Positions 30,087-38,078 of a stretch of 64,000 bases of DNA are shown here, piece after piece. The number at the start of each line of letters is the position of its first letter. The stretch's first letter is position 1. The DNA is taken from IMG/VR virus record IMGVR_UViG_3300009034_000015, positions 17,630-81,629 of that record. One strand, 5' to 3'. The translations under genes and the position numbers were made by a program. The stretch comes from a virus. Below the pieces are notes generated by a model. The model had not been told where the DNA came from. It worked only from the letters and a program-made list of their open reading frames with translations, and did not search any database.

Positions 30087-31271
30087 TTAACTAACAGTTA
30101 CCTCTTTTGTAGCTGTTTGACTTTCTCCTTGTATAAAAAATGTAAAAGTATAAGTATCAGCATCAAGGAACATTGGCCTTCTCCACCTACCATTTACATT
30201 TGTCATAGCCCATCCTTTTCTATAAGTAACCGATCTATTCCCGGCATCATAATCTGTTTTTAGATAAGCCCATATTTCAACATTATCTAATGGAACTCCG
30301 CTTCTAACTACTCGCATATTATCTGACCCACCAGTATTATGATCAACAGATATTCCACCACTTCCAGCAGATGGTAAAGCTTCAACTACATCTAAAGTTT
30401 GAGAACCTAGCATTAAAGATTCTAATGAAAATTCCCCTAACGGACTTGGATCTGGATTCTCAAAACCAGAACTAGGGAATGGCCTAACATCACCATAACC
30501 ATCCTTATCAGTATCAGGACTTCCACCTACTTCATCAGCAGCACACTCCGAAGCTCCCCAATGATGACCAGAAGAAGCCTCATCAAAATAAACATCACAA
30601 GCTTTCATAGATAATCTAGTAATTGTATGTTTTACAGCAGCAGCAGCAACATTAGCTATATAAACAGCAGTTTTGCATTTTAAAGCTTCACCATCAATAA
30701 CTTTATTTCTAACCGCTCCATCATCCCATAATTTAAACCCTATCGAGCCAGAATAATCACTTCCATCTGCTCCTACATTAAAAAATGAATTTCTACCACA
30801 AATAAAAGCTGTAGCTCCTTCATCAGTCTCCATAGCAAAACAAATTCCATTTACTACTGAATTAATCGCATATAATTCTTCAAAGATACAGTTAGTTGCA
30901 TTATACATTCTAAAACATCCTGTAGCTCCAGATGAATTTAAAATTTTTCCACCAGTAACATAAATTTCAGTATCAGTATAACCAGGAGTAGAATTATAAA
31001 TTTCTAAACCCCAACCACTTTGATTTTGAATAATAAAATTACCAACTAAAGCATAAAAACCTTTTCCAGTTAATTGCCAGTTTACATTCCCAAAATCACC
31101 AGTCGCAATAATTATATCACCTCTACCAGAAACAACTCTACTTAAAGCCTCAGCAAAAGTTAAAACTGGATAAGAATAATTACCTACATTATTATCATTT
31201 CCATTTGGATTTAAATGTATTCTATTACCAGTATATTTTAAAATTGAATAGGTTCTTAATAAACTAATCAT
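30087..31271 (-). CDS. beta-helix virion surface protein
   Basis: The protein has 394 residues. An N-terminal parallel beta-helix-like part (YPVLTFAEALSRVVSG, FYALVGNFIIQNQSGWG, CFRMYNATNCIFEE) resembles pectate-lyase-fold tailspikes. Then comes a linker with DTDKDGYGD (a calcium-type repeat) and a C-terminal beta-sandwich (VEIWAYLKTDYD). It lies among head genes, so it may be a capsid decoration or fibre that binds glycans. No catalytic residues can be assigned. Confidence 0.6.
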   Translation of the reverse strand: MISLLRTYSILKYTGNRIHLNPNGNDNNVGNYSYPVLTFAEALSRVVSGRGDIIIATGDFGNVNWQLTGKGFYALVGNFIIQNQSGWGLEIYNSTPGYTDTEIYVTGGKILNSSGATGCFRMYNATNCIFEELYAINSVVNGICFAMETDEGATAFICGRNSFFNVGADGSDYSGSIGFKLWDDGAVRNKVIDGEALKCKTAVYIANVAAAAVKHTITRLSMKACDVYFDEASSGHHWGASECAADEVGGSPDTDKDGYGDVRPFPSSGFENPDPSPLGEFSLESLMLGSQTLDVVEALPSAGSGGISVDHNTGGSDNMRVVRSGVPLDNVEIWAYLKTDYDAGNRSVTYRKGWAMTNVNGRWRRPMFLDADTYTFTFFIQGESQTATKEVTVS

Positions 31272-31742
31272 TTATTCTTCTTTCTCCTTAAACTTTATTT
31301 TAATTTTTTTATCTAATTTAACTTTTCCTTTTGCTTCATCTTCTAAAACAAAATCTTTTAATTTATTACTACCAAAATTAGCAATAGCATTTAAAGCTTT
31401 TTTATCTTTAATTATTCTTTCTCTTAATTGAATAACTGATTGCGTAGGTTTAAATAATTCTGGATCTTTTAATAATCTTTTTTGTAATTCTTTTGCATGA
31501 GTTAATAACCATATTAAAAAATTATGAATATCTTGGTCATTAAAATTAAGTAATTCATTTGTAATAAATACTAAAGAATCATCATCTAAATCTATCAATA
31601 AATTATCTAACTCTTCTAAATGCTTTTCCCATTTTCCATAACACCAATTATGAGAATTTACTTCCAAATAATCAGCAAGCCCAATAATCAACTCATTAGT
31701 AGAAGTTCTTAATTTTTGTAAAATTCTAAAAGCATTAAACAT
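31272..31742 (-). CDS. hypothetical head-region protein
   Basis: The protein has 156 residues, helical. Segments such as RTSTNELIIGLADYLEVN and LIDLDDDSLVFITNELL precede a Lys-rich C-terminus (KGKVKLDKKIKIKFKEKEE). It lies between surface proteins in the head module. No family is recognised. Confidence 0.6.
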   Translation of the reverse strand: MFNAFRILQKLRTSTNELIIGLADYLEVNSHNWCYGKWEKHLEELDNLLIDLDDDSLVFITNELLNFNDQDIHNFLIWLLTHAKELQKRLLKDPELFKPTQSVIQLRERIIKDKKALNAIANFGSNKLKDFVLEDEAKGKVKLDKKIKIKFKEKEE

Positions 31743-31746
31743 AATA

Positions 31747-32139
31747 TCACCCCTTCACCTTATTCAAATTATCTAAATAACCCCCGGAAGATTGCTGAGG
31801 AGAGTTTGCTGGATCAAAAGCCCACATATCTTGAGGATTATTCCTATATGAAAAATTATCAGAAAAATGCGTATCTCTCCCCAAAACCGTTGCTTCAATA
31901 TAAACCTCATATTGGCCTAAAGTTAAACCAGCTAAAGAAATCGGATAATAATAAAAACCAATAGTTTCAAATTGTTTTTGAGGTTCCGCTTCTAATATCT
32001 GATTTAAACTTCCATCTATTTGTGAAATCCAATATAAAATTAAATTAATATCAGTAGGATCAACAGCAGTTCCATCTGATCTTTTAATAGCTATTGAAAC
32101 AGGAAAATAAGCATCACCATAATTGGCTATACCAATCAT
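31747..32139 (-). CDS. beta-sandwich virion protein, hypothetical
   Basis: The protein has 130 residues. A beta-rich pattern (YFPVSIAIKRSDGTAVDPTD, AGLTLGQYEVYIEATVLG) suggests an Ig-like or jelly-roll structural module, with a flexible Ser/Asn-rich C-terminus. It sits between lectin-like and hypothetical head genes. Probably a virion decoration; unproven. Confidence 0.55.
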   Translation of the reverse strand: MIGIANYGDAYFPVSIAIKRSDGTAVDPTDINLILYWISQIDGSLNQILEAEPQKQFETIGFYYYPISLAGLTLGQYEVYIEATVLGRDTHFSDNFSYRNNPQDMWAFDPANSPQQSSGGYLDNLNKVKG

Positions 32140-32804
32140 CTTAAATCTCCTCTAAGCAATAAATCATCAACAATAGCACTACTTAATAAATCACAACAAT
32201 CACAATCAGGATCACAATCACTTATAATTAAATCAGCCATATATTTAGAACTCTGATTTGAACTTCCAGCCATATAAATATGTATTCTATTTATTAAATC
32301 AAAACTATCATGCCTAAATCCAAGATCAGAAAGTTTAGGAGTTTCCATATCATCTACATAAAAATCATACTTTTTATTTGGAATATCTAATTTAATTTTA
32401 CAAGCAACCCAATCATCATCAACACCAGCAAATCCAGTAGAAAGATAAGAACCCCCACCTTCTCCATTTCCATTAAAAGCTTGATAATATCCAGAATGAT
32501 AACCAACTAAACTTGCAATCAAACTATTCTTGAAAGAGTATATATAAGGGCAAGCTTCATTTTTATTAGAAGTCCGCCATTCCCATCTTAACCACTGAAT
32601 TAAATTTTCACCACCCGTTAAATCTTTATCTGCCCTACTATAAGTCTGGGATATAAAATGACCATCAATAGTTTTTCTTCCCTCAAACTGGACTGAATTC
32701 TGGATTAATGGAGAATCCCATCCATTCGCTGGTTCCCAATCTCGTTGCCCAATTAAATTACCTAAATCATACTCACTAAAAATGTCATAAAGAATGACTG
32801 CCAT
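32136..32804 (-). CDS. lectin-like (concanavalin-type) virion protein
   Basis: The protein has 222 residues. GLNLIQWLRWEWRT-like strands and WVACKIKLDIPNKKYDFYVDD fit a LamG/concanavalin sandwich, in which such a strand precedes a ligand loop. The C-terminus has a Cys/Asp-rich CDPDCDCCDLL. It may be a head decoration binding sugars. It overlaps both neighbours by 4-20 nt. Confidence 0.55.
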   Translation of the reverse strand: MAVILYDIFSEYDLGNLIGQRDWEPANGWDSPLIQNSVQFEGRKTIDGHFISQTYSRADKDLTGGENLIQWLRWEWRTSNKNEACPYIYSFKNSLIASLVGYHSGYYQAFNGNGEGGGSYLSTGFAGVDDDWVACKIKLDIPNKKYDFYVDDMETPKLSDLGFRHDSFDLINRIHIYMAGSSNQSSKYMADLIISDCDPDCDCCDLLSSAIVDDLLLRGDLR

Positions 32805-33099
32805 ATAATCTTTTCCTTAATAAATCAAAATTAAAATTAGGATAAATTATTTTAAAATCATTTTCTTTTGATTTTAAATTCTTATCAGTTATTTCTATAA
32901 TCTCTGAATTTTTCTTTAAATCAATTAACTCTTGTTGTTCTAAATTAATTGTAATTATAGCAGAAAAGAAATCCTTACTATAAAATACACCAAAATTCTT
33001 ATCAGAGATTTTAATAGGTTTAATAGAATTAAGATTACCTAACTCATCATCAGTTTTAATAACTTCAGATATAGTAGGTAAAATAAGATTAACTATCAT
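32785..33099 (-). CDS. hypothetical protein
   Basis: The protein has 104 residues, mixed beta/alpha (VNLILPTISEVIKTDDELGN; FFSAIITINLEQQELIDLKK). It starts at a 1-nt overlap with the upstream gene. It lies near the capsid gene; possible head-associated protein. No family is recognised. Confidence 0.6.
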   Translation of the reverse strand: MIVNLILPTISEVIKTDDELGNLNSIKPIKISDKNFGVFYSKDFFSAIITINLEQQELIDLKKNSEIIEITDKNLKSKENDFKIIYPNFNFDLLRKRLYGSHSL

Positions 33100-33428
33100 T
33101 ATTTCTCCAAAATCCCTGCAATAATTTTCTTTCTTGACATTCCAATTTTTACTTTCTTGCCTACTACTTTTTTATAAGTATCTTTTAGCTCTACAATCTT
33201 CATCTTCTCTAAGACTGCTAAAGATAACTTATCAGGAACTACACTATCAGGAACTCTTATTGGAGTTTTATCTTCAATAAGCTTATAACCAGATTTTAAA
33301 AGAAAATCCTTTGTTTCCTTTTTTCCACATTCACATCTTCCTTTTTTTACTACAACAGTTTCATAATAAGTATGCTCTTTAAACATTGGAACTTTTTCAT
33401 AATTTTTATTAAATAATACAAATCCCAT
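33099..33428 (-). CDS. hypothetical head protein with HeH/SAP-like end
   Basis: The protein has 109 residues. The N-terminus has GRCECGKKET, a Cys pair, and the C-terminus KMKIVELKDTYKKVVGKKVK then SRKKIIAGIL resembles the helix-extended-helix (HeH/SAP/LEM-like) motif found in small phage head proteins beside the capsid gene. AAAGGAG precedes the ATG. Confidence 0.6.
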   Translation of the reverse strand: MGFVLFNKNYEKVPMFKEHTYYETVVVKKGRCECGKKETKDFLLKSGYKLIEDKTPIRVPDSVVPDKLSLAVLEKMKIVELKDTYKKVVGKKVKIGMSRKKIIAGILEK

Positions 33429-33457
33429 CTTTTTTCTCCTTTCTTTTTTTAAATTAA

Positions 33458-33519
33458 ATTTTAGCTACCTACTAATCCCGCTATTGCTATGACCCCTTAT
33501 TATAGCACCTCGCTAAAAT
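33458..33519 (-). other. structured 3' region after the capsid gene
   Basis: ATTTTAGC (33512-33519) pairs with GCTAAAAT (33458-33465), with an inner GCTAT/ATAGC hairpin. It begins on the capsid stop codon and precedes the next ribosome site. It may stabilise the capsid mRNA or act as a partial terminator. Confidence 0.45.
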
Positions 33520-34484
33520 TATGAACCAGTAATACCAATCAATTTTGCACAGGTTAAATAATTGCGCATTACTAAAACCTCATCACAATAAATATCAAAA
33601 GCATCTGACTGCGAAGTGGTTTTAGCTAAAGGCAATATAGTAACCTTAGTCAATTCTGATATAAAGCAATGATCAGTATCAATTACATAAAGGGTAGAAG
33701 TTCCACCAGAAACTTCATCCGTTACAGCAGATCCATCCCACGCTTGAGTATCAGGAATCTCCGTGCTTCTTAAAATCGGTATCCCATTATAAGTCGGAAC
33801 CTTGAAGCCACCTTTAATCTCTATCTTATCTACAAACCTTTGCTGAGCTTGTAGCAAGGCATTAATCTGCCTGGAAGTCCGCTTACTACAAAGAATTAGA
33901 TCAGGTTCATGAATACAAGTATCAATAACCTCATCTAACTTTGCCAGAGTAATAGATTCACCAAGAGTAACAGTAGTCATACCTACTGCCTGAGAAGAAG
34001 GAATTAGAATATCAAGGCCATCAAATTCCAAAGCACTGCTTGAAACCGATCCCTTAAAAAGCCCATTCTCTTCTTTCTTACGAAACTCTAAAGTTGCAGC
34101 TTCAATTTCCTGAGCAGCAATATTAGCATAACTACGCCCCTGAGCTTGCAATCTACGACTAATAACTCCATTATAAGCAATAGTCTTATAAGGAAAATTA
34201 ACCTGAGCAAAGCTTCCGCCAGATTGATTAAGTGTCCCAAGATCACTAACAAATTCAGCTCCAGTTGTTCCCGGTGTTCTGCGGTTCTGATAAAAAGCAT
34301 CACCAGACCCAGGCTTTCTGGGAAGATTCATTCTCAAAGGATTTTTATACTCAACCATCTGAGCAATAACCTTATCAATTTCTGGCTGTCTTAAAATAGA
34401 ACCAGCAGCAGTAACTCCAAGAGCTTTAATTATTCTCTCAATCTTTCCACGAAACTCGGGAGTATCCATCATTTTAAGATCCAT
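33519..34484 (-). CDS. major capsid protein (HK97-fold)
   Basis: The protein has 321 residues. LRMNLPRKPGSGDAFYQNRR, NFPYKTIAYNGVISRRLQA, LDEVIDTCIHEPDLILCSKR and TDHCFISELTKVTILPLA are typical of HK97-fold capsids (N-arm, E-loop and A-domain). GGAGGTGAAACTAA precedes the ATG. Codons are less AT-rich than average, fitting high expression. The protease/scaffold gene lies directly upstream. Confidence 0.85.
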   Translation of the reverse strand: MDLKMMDTPEFRGKIERIIKALGVTAAGSILRQPEIDKVIAQMVEYKNPLRMNLPRKPGSGDAFYQNRRTPGTTGAEFVSDLGTLNQSGGSFAQVNFPYKTIAYNGVISRRLQAQGRSYANIAAQEIEAATLEFRKKEENGLFKGSVSSSALEFDGLDILIPSSQAVGMTTVTLGESITLAKLDEVIDTCIHEPDLILCSKRTSRQINALLQAQQRFVDKIEIKGGFKVPTYNGIPILRSTEIPDTQAWDGSAVTDEVSGGTSTLYVIDTDHCFISELTKVTILPLAKTTSQSDAFDIYCDEVLVMRNYLTCAKLIGITGS

Positions 34485-34523
34485 TTAGTTTCACCTCCTT
34501 TCATTTAAGATTATTATAAATTG

Positions 34524-35297
34524 CTATTCTGTTTCTTCTTGCCCTAAGAGCAATTCAACTTTAGCAATAGGATCAGCATTTTTATACTCCTCTGACTCAA
34601 GGAGTTTCTTAGTCGGTTCTACTTTGTCGTCAACTTCTAATGTTGAACGATCTTCATTATTTACAGTAGTTTTCCTTATAGGAATTTTATTTTCGATAGT
34701 GTCCTTTATTTCAGCTATCGTTTTTGATAAATCTGCGATCTTCTGCTCATTAGCAGTTTCCAGAGCTTGATCTAAAGATTTAATTACTCCAGATAATTGA
34801 GTTTCTACCTCACCCAATTTTTTTGATATTTTAGAAGTATCAACATCCAGCATTAATTTCTTTTCAGGCGAATAACCATACTGAGTAAAAATACCCATTA
34901 GCAAAGACATAGCCTTCTTGAGAACTGGAATATTTTTTGGAGCAAGTTTAGCAATTTCAACAACTGATATTTTCTGACTCTTCTTAGTTGGTAACTTAAA
35001 ATCCTCATAACCGGGGACTTTATGCTCAGTTAACAAACCAGCAAGAGTAGATAAACAATCATTTATTCCCTTAACAATTTTGCTTTCCTGCTTCAAAACT
35101 ACTTCCTTATCAACCTTATCCTTTTCTGAATCATCCATTGCATCTTGGTCATCTGAAGTATCATCATCAGTAGTTTCATCATTGCTCTTAACAGTTACCT
35201 CAAAATCATCAAGCTCTTCAGGATTATCAGGTAAAGAATCATCAAGATTCTTTTGAGCTTTTTGCTCATCAGTCAGTTCAATATCCTTATCATCCAT
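34524..35297 (-). CDS. scaffolding protein from an internal start
   Basis: In-frame ATG at 35297 is preceded by AAAGGAGGTGATAGC, one of the strongest ribosome sites in the window, deep inside the longer gene. The product would be 257 residues, acidic then coiled-coil (LGEVETQLSGVIKSLDQALE). Nested protease/scaffold genes are known from lambda (C and Nu3) and relatives. Confidence 0.75.
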   Translation of the reverse strand: MDDKDIELTDEQKAQKNLDDSLPDNPEELDDFEVTVKSNDETTDDDTSDDQDAMDDSEKDKVDKEVVLKQESKIVKGINDCLSTLAGLLTEHKVPGYEDFKLPTKKSQKISVVEIAKLAPKNIPVLKKAMSLLMGIFTQYGYSPEKKLMLDVDTSKISKKLGEVETQLSGVIKSLDQALETANEQKIADLSKTIAEIKDTIENKIPIRKTTVNNEDRSTLEVDDKVEPTKKLLESEEYKNADPIAKVELLLGQEETE

Positions 35298-35909
35298 GCT
35301 ATCACCTCCTTTCTTTTTCTCGACTATTTTATAATCCAGTATTCGCCCTACTGGATGATCAAACTTATGATTAAAAAATACCAAACCCTTTGGAGGTTTC
35401 TCCATATAAACTTTCATTGCTTCTTTAAAAGCAATTGGTTTAATAATTTCATTTAATAAATTTTTAGCATCAGTTGATACATAACCTTCAATTATTTTAT
35501 TCTTTTTATCAATAACAGTAATTACAGCTTCTTTATCTGCCGGAATAGTTACTATTGAAATATCTCTAAGGTCAACCTTATCTACTATTATTTTATGTTT
35601 TTCACTAACCTTATCCCCGATATAAATTATATCTTCACCTTCAGTTGGCCTACCACTCCAGGAAAAAGCAGTAATATAGCCTTTAACTATCTTTTTCCAA
35701 ATATCATTATCTTCAATTTTTACCTTTACCCAAAGCCCACCATTAAATTTAAGAACGCTATCTTTTCTTACAAAATGCATCATAACCTTTCCGCCTTTAC
35801 CATCATCACATTTAATAACTAAAAATTTCTTTTTATTAGCAGGTGAATCTACTAATGAAACTTCAAATGTAGTTAAATCAATTAATCTTCTAACTTTCTT
35901 TTTAGCCAT
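34524..35909 (-). CDS. prohead protease-like plus scaffold fusion
   Basis: The protein has 461 residues. Residues 1-140 hold RLIDLTTFEVSLVDSPANKK and YITAFSWSGRP, then DLRDISIVTIPADKEAVI, motifs of the C-terminal part of S78-type prohead proteases. Residues 141-200 hold GYVSTDAKNLLNEIIKPIAF and FFNHKFDHPVGRI, motifs usually in the N-terminal part, so the order looks permuted. Residues about 205-461 are acidic and helical, like a scaffold. An internal start (35297) can produce the scaffold alone. Catalytic residues cannot be assigned with confidence. Confidence 0.7.
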   Translation of the reverse strand: MAKKKVRRLIDLTTFEVSLVDSPANKKKFLVIKCDDGKGGKVMMHFVRKDSVLKFNGGLWVKVKIEDNDIWKKIVKGYITAFSWSGRPTEGEDIIYIGDKVSEKHKIIVDKVDLRDISIVTIPADKEAVITVIDKKNKIIEGYVSTDAKNLLNEIIKPIAFKEAMKVYMEKPPKGLVFFNHKFDHPVGRILDYKIVEKKKGGDSMDDKDIELTDEQKAQKNLDDSLPDNPEELDDFEVTVKSNDETTDDDTSDDQDAMDDSEKDKVDKEVVLKQESKIVKGINDCLSTLAGLLTEHKVPGYEDFKLPTKKSQKISVVEIAKLAPKNIPVLKKAMSLLMGIFTQYGYSPEKKLMLDVDTSKISKKLGEVETQLSGVIKSLDQALETANEQKIADLSKTIAEIKDTIENKIPIRKTTVNNEDRSTLEVDDKVEPTKKLLESEEYKNADPIAKVELLLGQEETE

Positions 35910-37509
35910 CTTCTACCTCCACTTCTTCTTCTTTAACTCTTGAAATTCCTTGAACTGAATAACCAGTTATTTCTCCAGATTTAATTGCTTTCCAAATTTC
36001 CTTATCCAATACCTTAGTAGTTATTAACCAAGAATTTTTTTTAATTTCATAACCATCTATTTTAAAATTAACAGGAGCGATATAATTTTCTAATATTTTT
36101 AATGAAGAGGGAAACATCGAATGCATTAAACCTAATGTTGCAAAATCCTGCATAAATTTAAAACAAGTCTTTCTTATCTCTTCAGCAGATATAATTTCAC
36201 CCTGACCATCAATAGTCTCAGGCTCAAGAACTACACCTGTCACTAACTGCTCATCTTCTTTAGCTTTATAAATAGGAACAAATCTATTAAAATGTTCTTT
36301 AGTATCATCTGGTAATTGTTTTTTTACTTCCTCTGGTAAATCTTTATAACCAATAGCTTTTAAAGCTTTTAAGGTATCAGGATTCCAAATTATATTTATC
36401 TTTTCTTTTTTAGCTTTCTCTTTTTCTTTCTGCTGATCATGAGTAGTTATATATGGCTCTTGAGTTTTAATAGGTTTATTTATTTTCCACCATTCATCAG
36501 GGACTTTTTCATAATCCTCTCCACTTATTAACGAAATATTATACCTACCATTTAAACCCTTATTCTTTTTAAAGAAGAGAAAATATTCGTGATAATCAGT
36601 TTTTTGAACCCCATAAATTGCTAATCCAGAATCTACATAATCAATTCTACCAGCAGTTTCTTCAGTAGCACCAGCCTGACCAACCTCTGCAAAATAAGTA
36701 GGTTTTTTAGAGCTTACTAAATGCAACCATTTTAAATTATGTAAAGGTCTTTTTTGTGCAGATATATTACTTTCATCATCAAAGAATTTATTTTTTAAAA
36801 TATCTTCAACCCTACCATCTTTTAAAAATTGAATAATAGCCCCTGGAGTATTTAAAGCCCAATCAATTAATAACTTTTTATCAGATAATAATATTCTTAA
36901 ATCTAAATGTGCATTACCTCTATTGATTAAAACATTCATTAAACCAGCTAATTCATTTTTCTTTGGAGGTTTTTTACTAATAAATTTACTTATTACTTCT
37001 GAAACTTTTCCACCAGTATCAGAAGCTTTTTGAGCACTTGCTTTTAATTTACCTAAATCATTTTTTAAAATAGCTATTTTATAATTACTCCAAAGTTTTC
37101 TTAAAGCTTTATTAGCCTCATCATCAGGCAATCGTTTAATCTTTTTTAAATTAGTTTTAATATCATTAATATCCTTTTCACTCCAAATCCCTCTACTGTG
37201 CTTTTGAATAACAAATTTATTAGTTTTAATTCCTTCTTGCTTAACCATATAAGGATTAGTATTTTTTTGTTTTATCTCTTCATCTTTAACTAAAAGCTCA
37301 TTTTTAACATTATCTTTATTATCTTTTTCTATACTTTCAATTATATCTAATTTCTTTTTTTCTGCATCAATCTTTTTAATAATAGGAAATAACCAACTAT
37401 AAGGAGTTTCACCAGCCTCAATTTCACGCTTTTTTATTTCCTCTAAAACAAAAACATAAGCGTTAATTAAATCTTCTTTATTAAATTTATTTAATTCTAT
37501 ATTAATCAT
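35902..37509 (-). CDS. XkdF-type protease domain fused to a LigD-PE-like domain
   Basis: The protein has 535 residues; ATG 37509 overlaps the upstream stop, while the longer frame has no good start. The C-terminus (about 415-535) has GVVLEPETIDGQGEIISAEE, FKFMQDFATLGLMHS and ITGYSVQGISRV, characteristic of the XkdF putative phage serine protease family. The middle has FVIQKHSRG then HLDLRILLSDKK and DWALNTPG, like the FVxQKH ... HYDLRL ... W pattern of LigD 3'-phosphoesterase domains. A Lys-rich helical N-terminus precedes it. It may process capsid precursors; the middle part's function is unknown. It overlaps the scaffold/protease gene by 8 nt. Confidence 0.65.
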   Translation of the reverse strand: MINIELNKFNKEDLINAYVFVLEEIKKREIEAGETPYSWLFPIIKKIDAEKKKLDIIESIEKDNKDNVKNELLVKDEEIKQKNTNPYMVKQEGIKTNKFVIQKHSRGIWSEKDINDIKTNLKKIKRLPDDEANKALRKLWSNYKIAILKNDLGKLKASAQKASDTGGKVSEVISKFISKKPPKKNELAGLMNVLINRGNAHLDLRILLSDKKLLIDWALNTPGAIIQFLKDGRVEDILKNKFFDDESNISAQKRPLHNLKWLHLVSSKKPTYFAEVGQAGATEETAGRIDYVDSGLAIYGVQKTDYHEYFLFFKKNKGLNGRYNISLISGEDYEKVPDEWWKINKPIKTQEPYITTHDQQKEKEKAKKEKINIIWNPDTLKALKAIGYKDLPEEVKKQLPDDTKEHFNRFVPIYKAKEDEQLVTGVVLEPETIDGQGEIISAEEIRKTCFKFMQDFATLGLMHSMFPSSLKILENYIAPVNFKIDGYEIKKNSWLITTKVLDKEIWKAIKSGEITGYSVQGISRVKEEEVEVEDG

Positions 37510-37927
37510 TTTTAGATACCGCCTCAAATAACTCTTTATTCCATTCTTTATAATCTTCTGGCTTAAAAACAAATTCCCTTTTAATCATTTCTTTATAAAT
37601 CTTTTTAGCTAATTTAACAACTTGTTCTTTAGTAAATTTAAACTCTTTCTTGTCTTCCTTTATAGTAAAATACCAATCATTAATAATTTTCCAATCATCT
37701 ACTAATTGCTCATCTATAATTTCTTTAGGTTCATATTCATCTATATCTTTTATTTTAATTTCAATTTCTCCTATTTCTGGTTTATTTAAAGCCCCACCTG
37801 CATTAGAAATTCCTAAAGCTTTCTGAACAGATTTATCATAAATTTCATGTAATAATCCATGAAGCTCTAATAAATCTTTATCAGAAATAGTTTTTAAATA
37901 ATCTGAATTTATTTCATTTAGTTTCAT
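37502..37927 (-). CDS. hypothetical protein upstream of the XkdF gene
   Basis: The protein has 141 residues. ATG 37927 is preferred to an in-frame TTG at 37939. It is helical and acidic, beginning MKLNEINSDYLKTISDKD, with a C-terminal EWNKELFEAV. Its N-terminal pattern (xLNxxxxxxLxxxxxxDLLxL) resembles the start of the next protein, so the two may share a small repeated module. Function unknown. Confidence 0.6.
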   Translation of the reverse strand: MKLNEINSDYLKTISDKDLLELHGLLHEIYDKSVQKALGISNAGGALNKPEIGEIEIKIKDIDEYEPKEIIDEQLVDDWKIINDWYFTIKEDKKEFKFTKEQVVKLAKKIYKEMIKREFVFKPEDYKEWNKELFEAVSKND

Positions 37928-38078
37928 CTTCTTCTTCAATTGAAATTACTTTACCAAAAGTAGAGGAAATAAATTTATTATCTTCTAAAACTGTTTCTTC
38001 ATAATAAACAGCTTTTTCTTTATCCACCGCATTATAATCTTTATCAAAAAAAGTAGTTATAGTTTCTTTCTTACTCAT
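37914..38078 (-). CDS. small hypothetical protein
   Basis: The protein has 54 residues, beginning MSKKETITTFFDKDYNAVDK, acidic. The start forms a TAATG overlap with the portal stop and the stop overlaps the next start by 14 nt, so it is part of the overlapping gene chain. No family is recognised. Confidence 0.55.
   Translation of the reverse strand: MSKKETITTFFDKDYNAVDKEKAVYYEETVLEDNKFISSTFGKVISIEEEDETK

Noticed and set aside
34146-34394. Plus-strand frame inside the capsid gene
   Set aside because: Antisense shadow of the strongly supported capsid gene.
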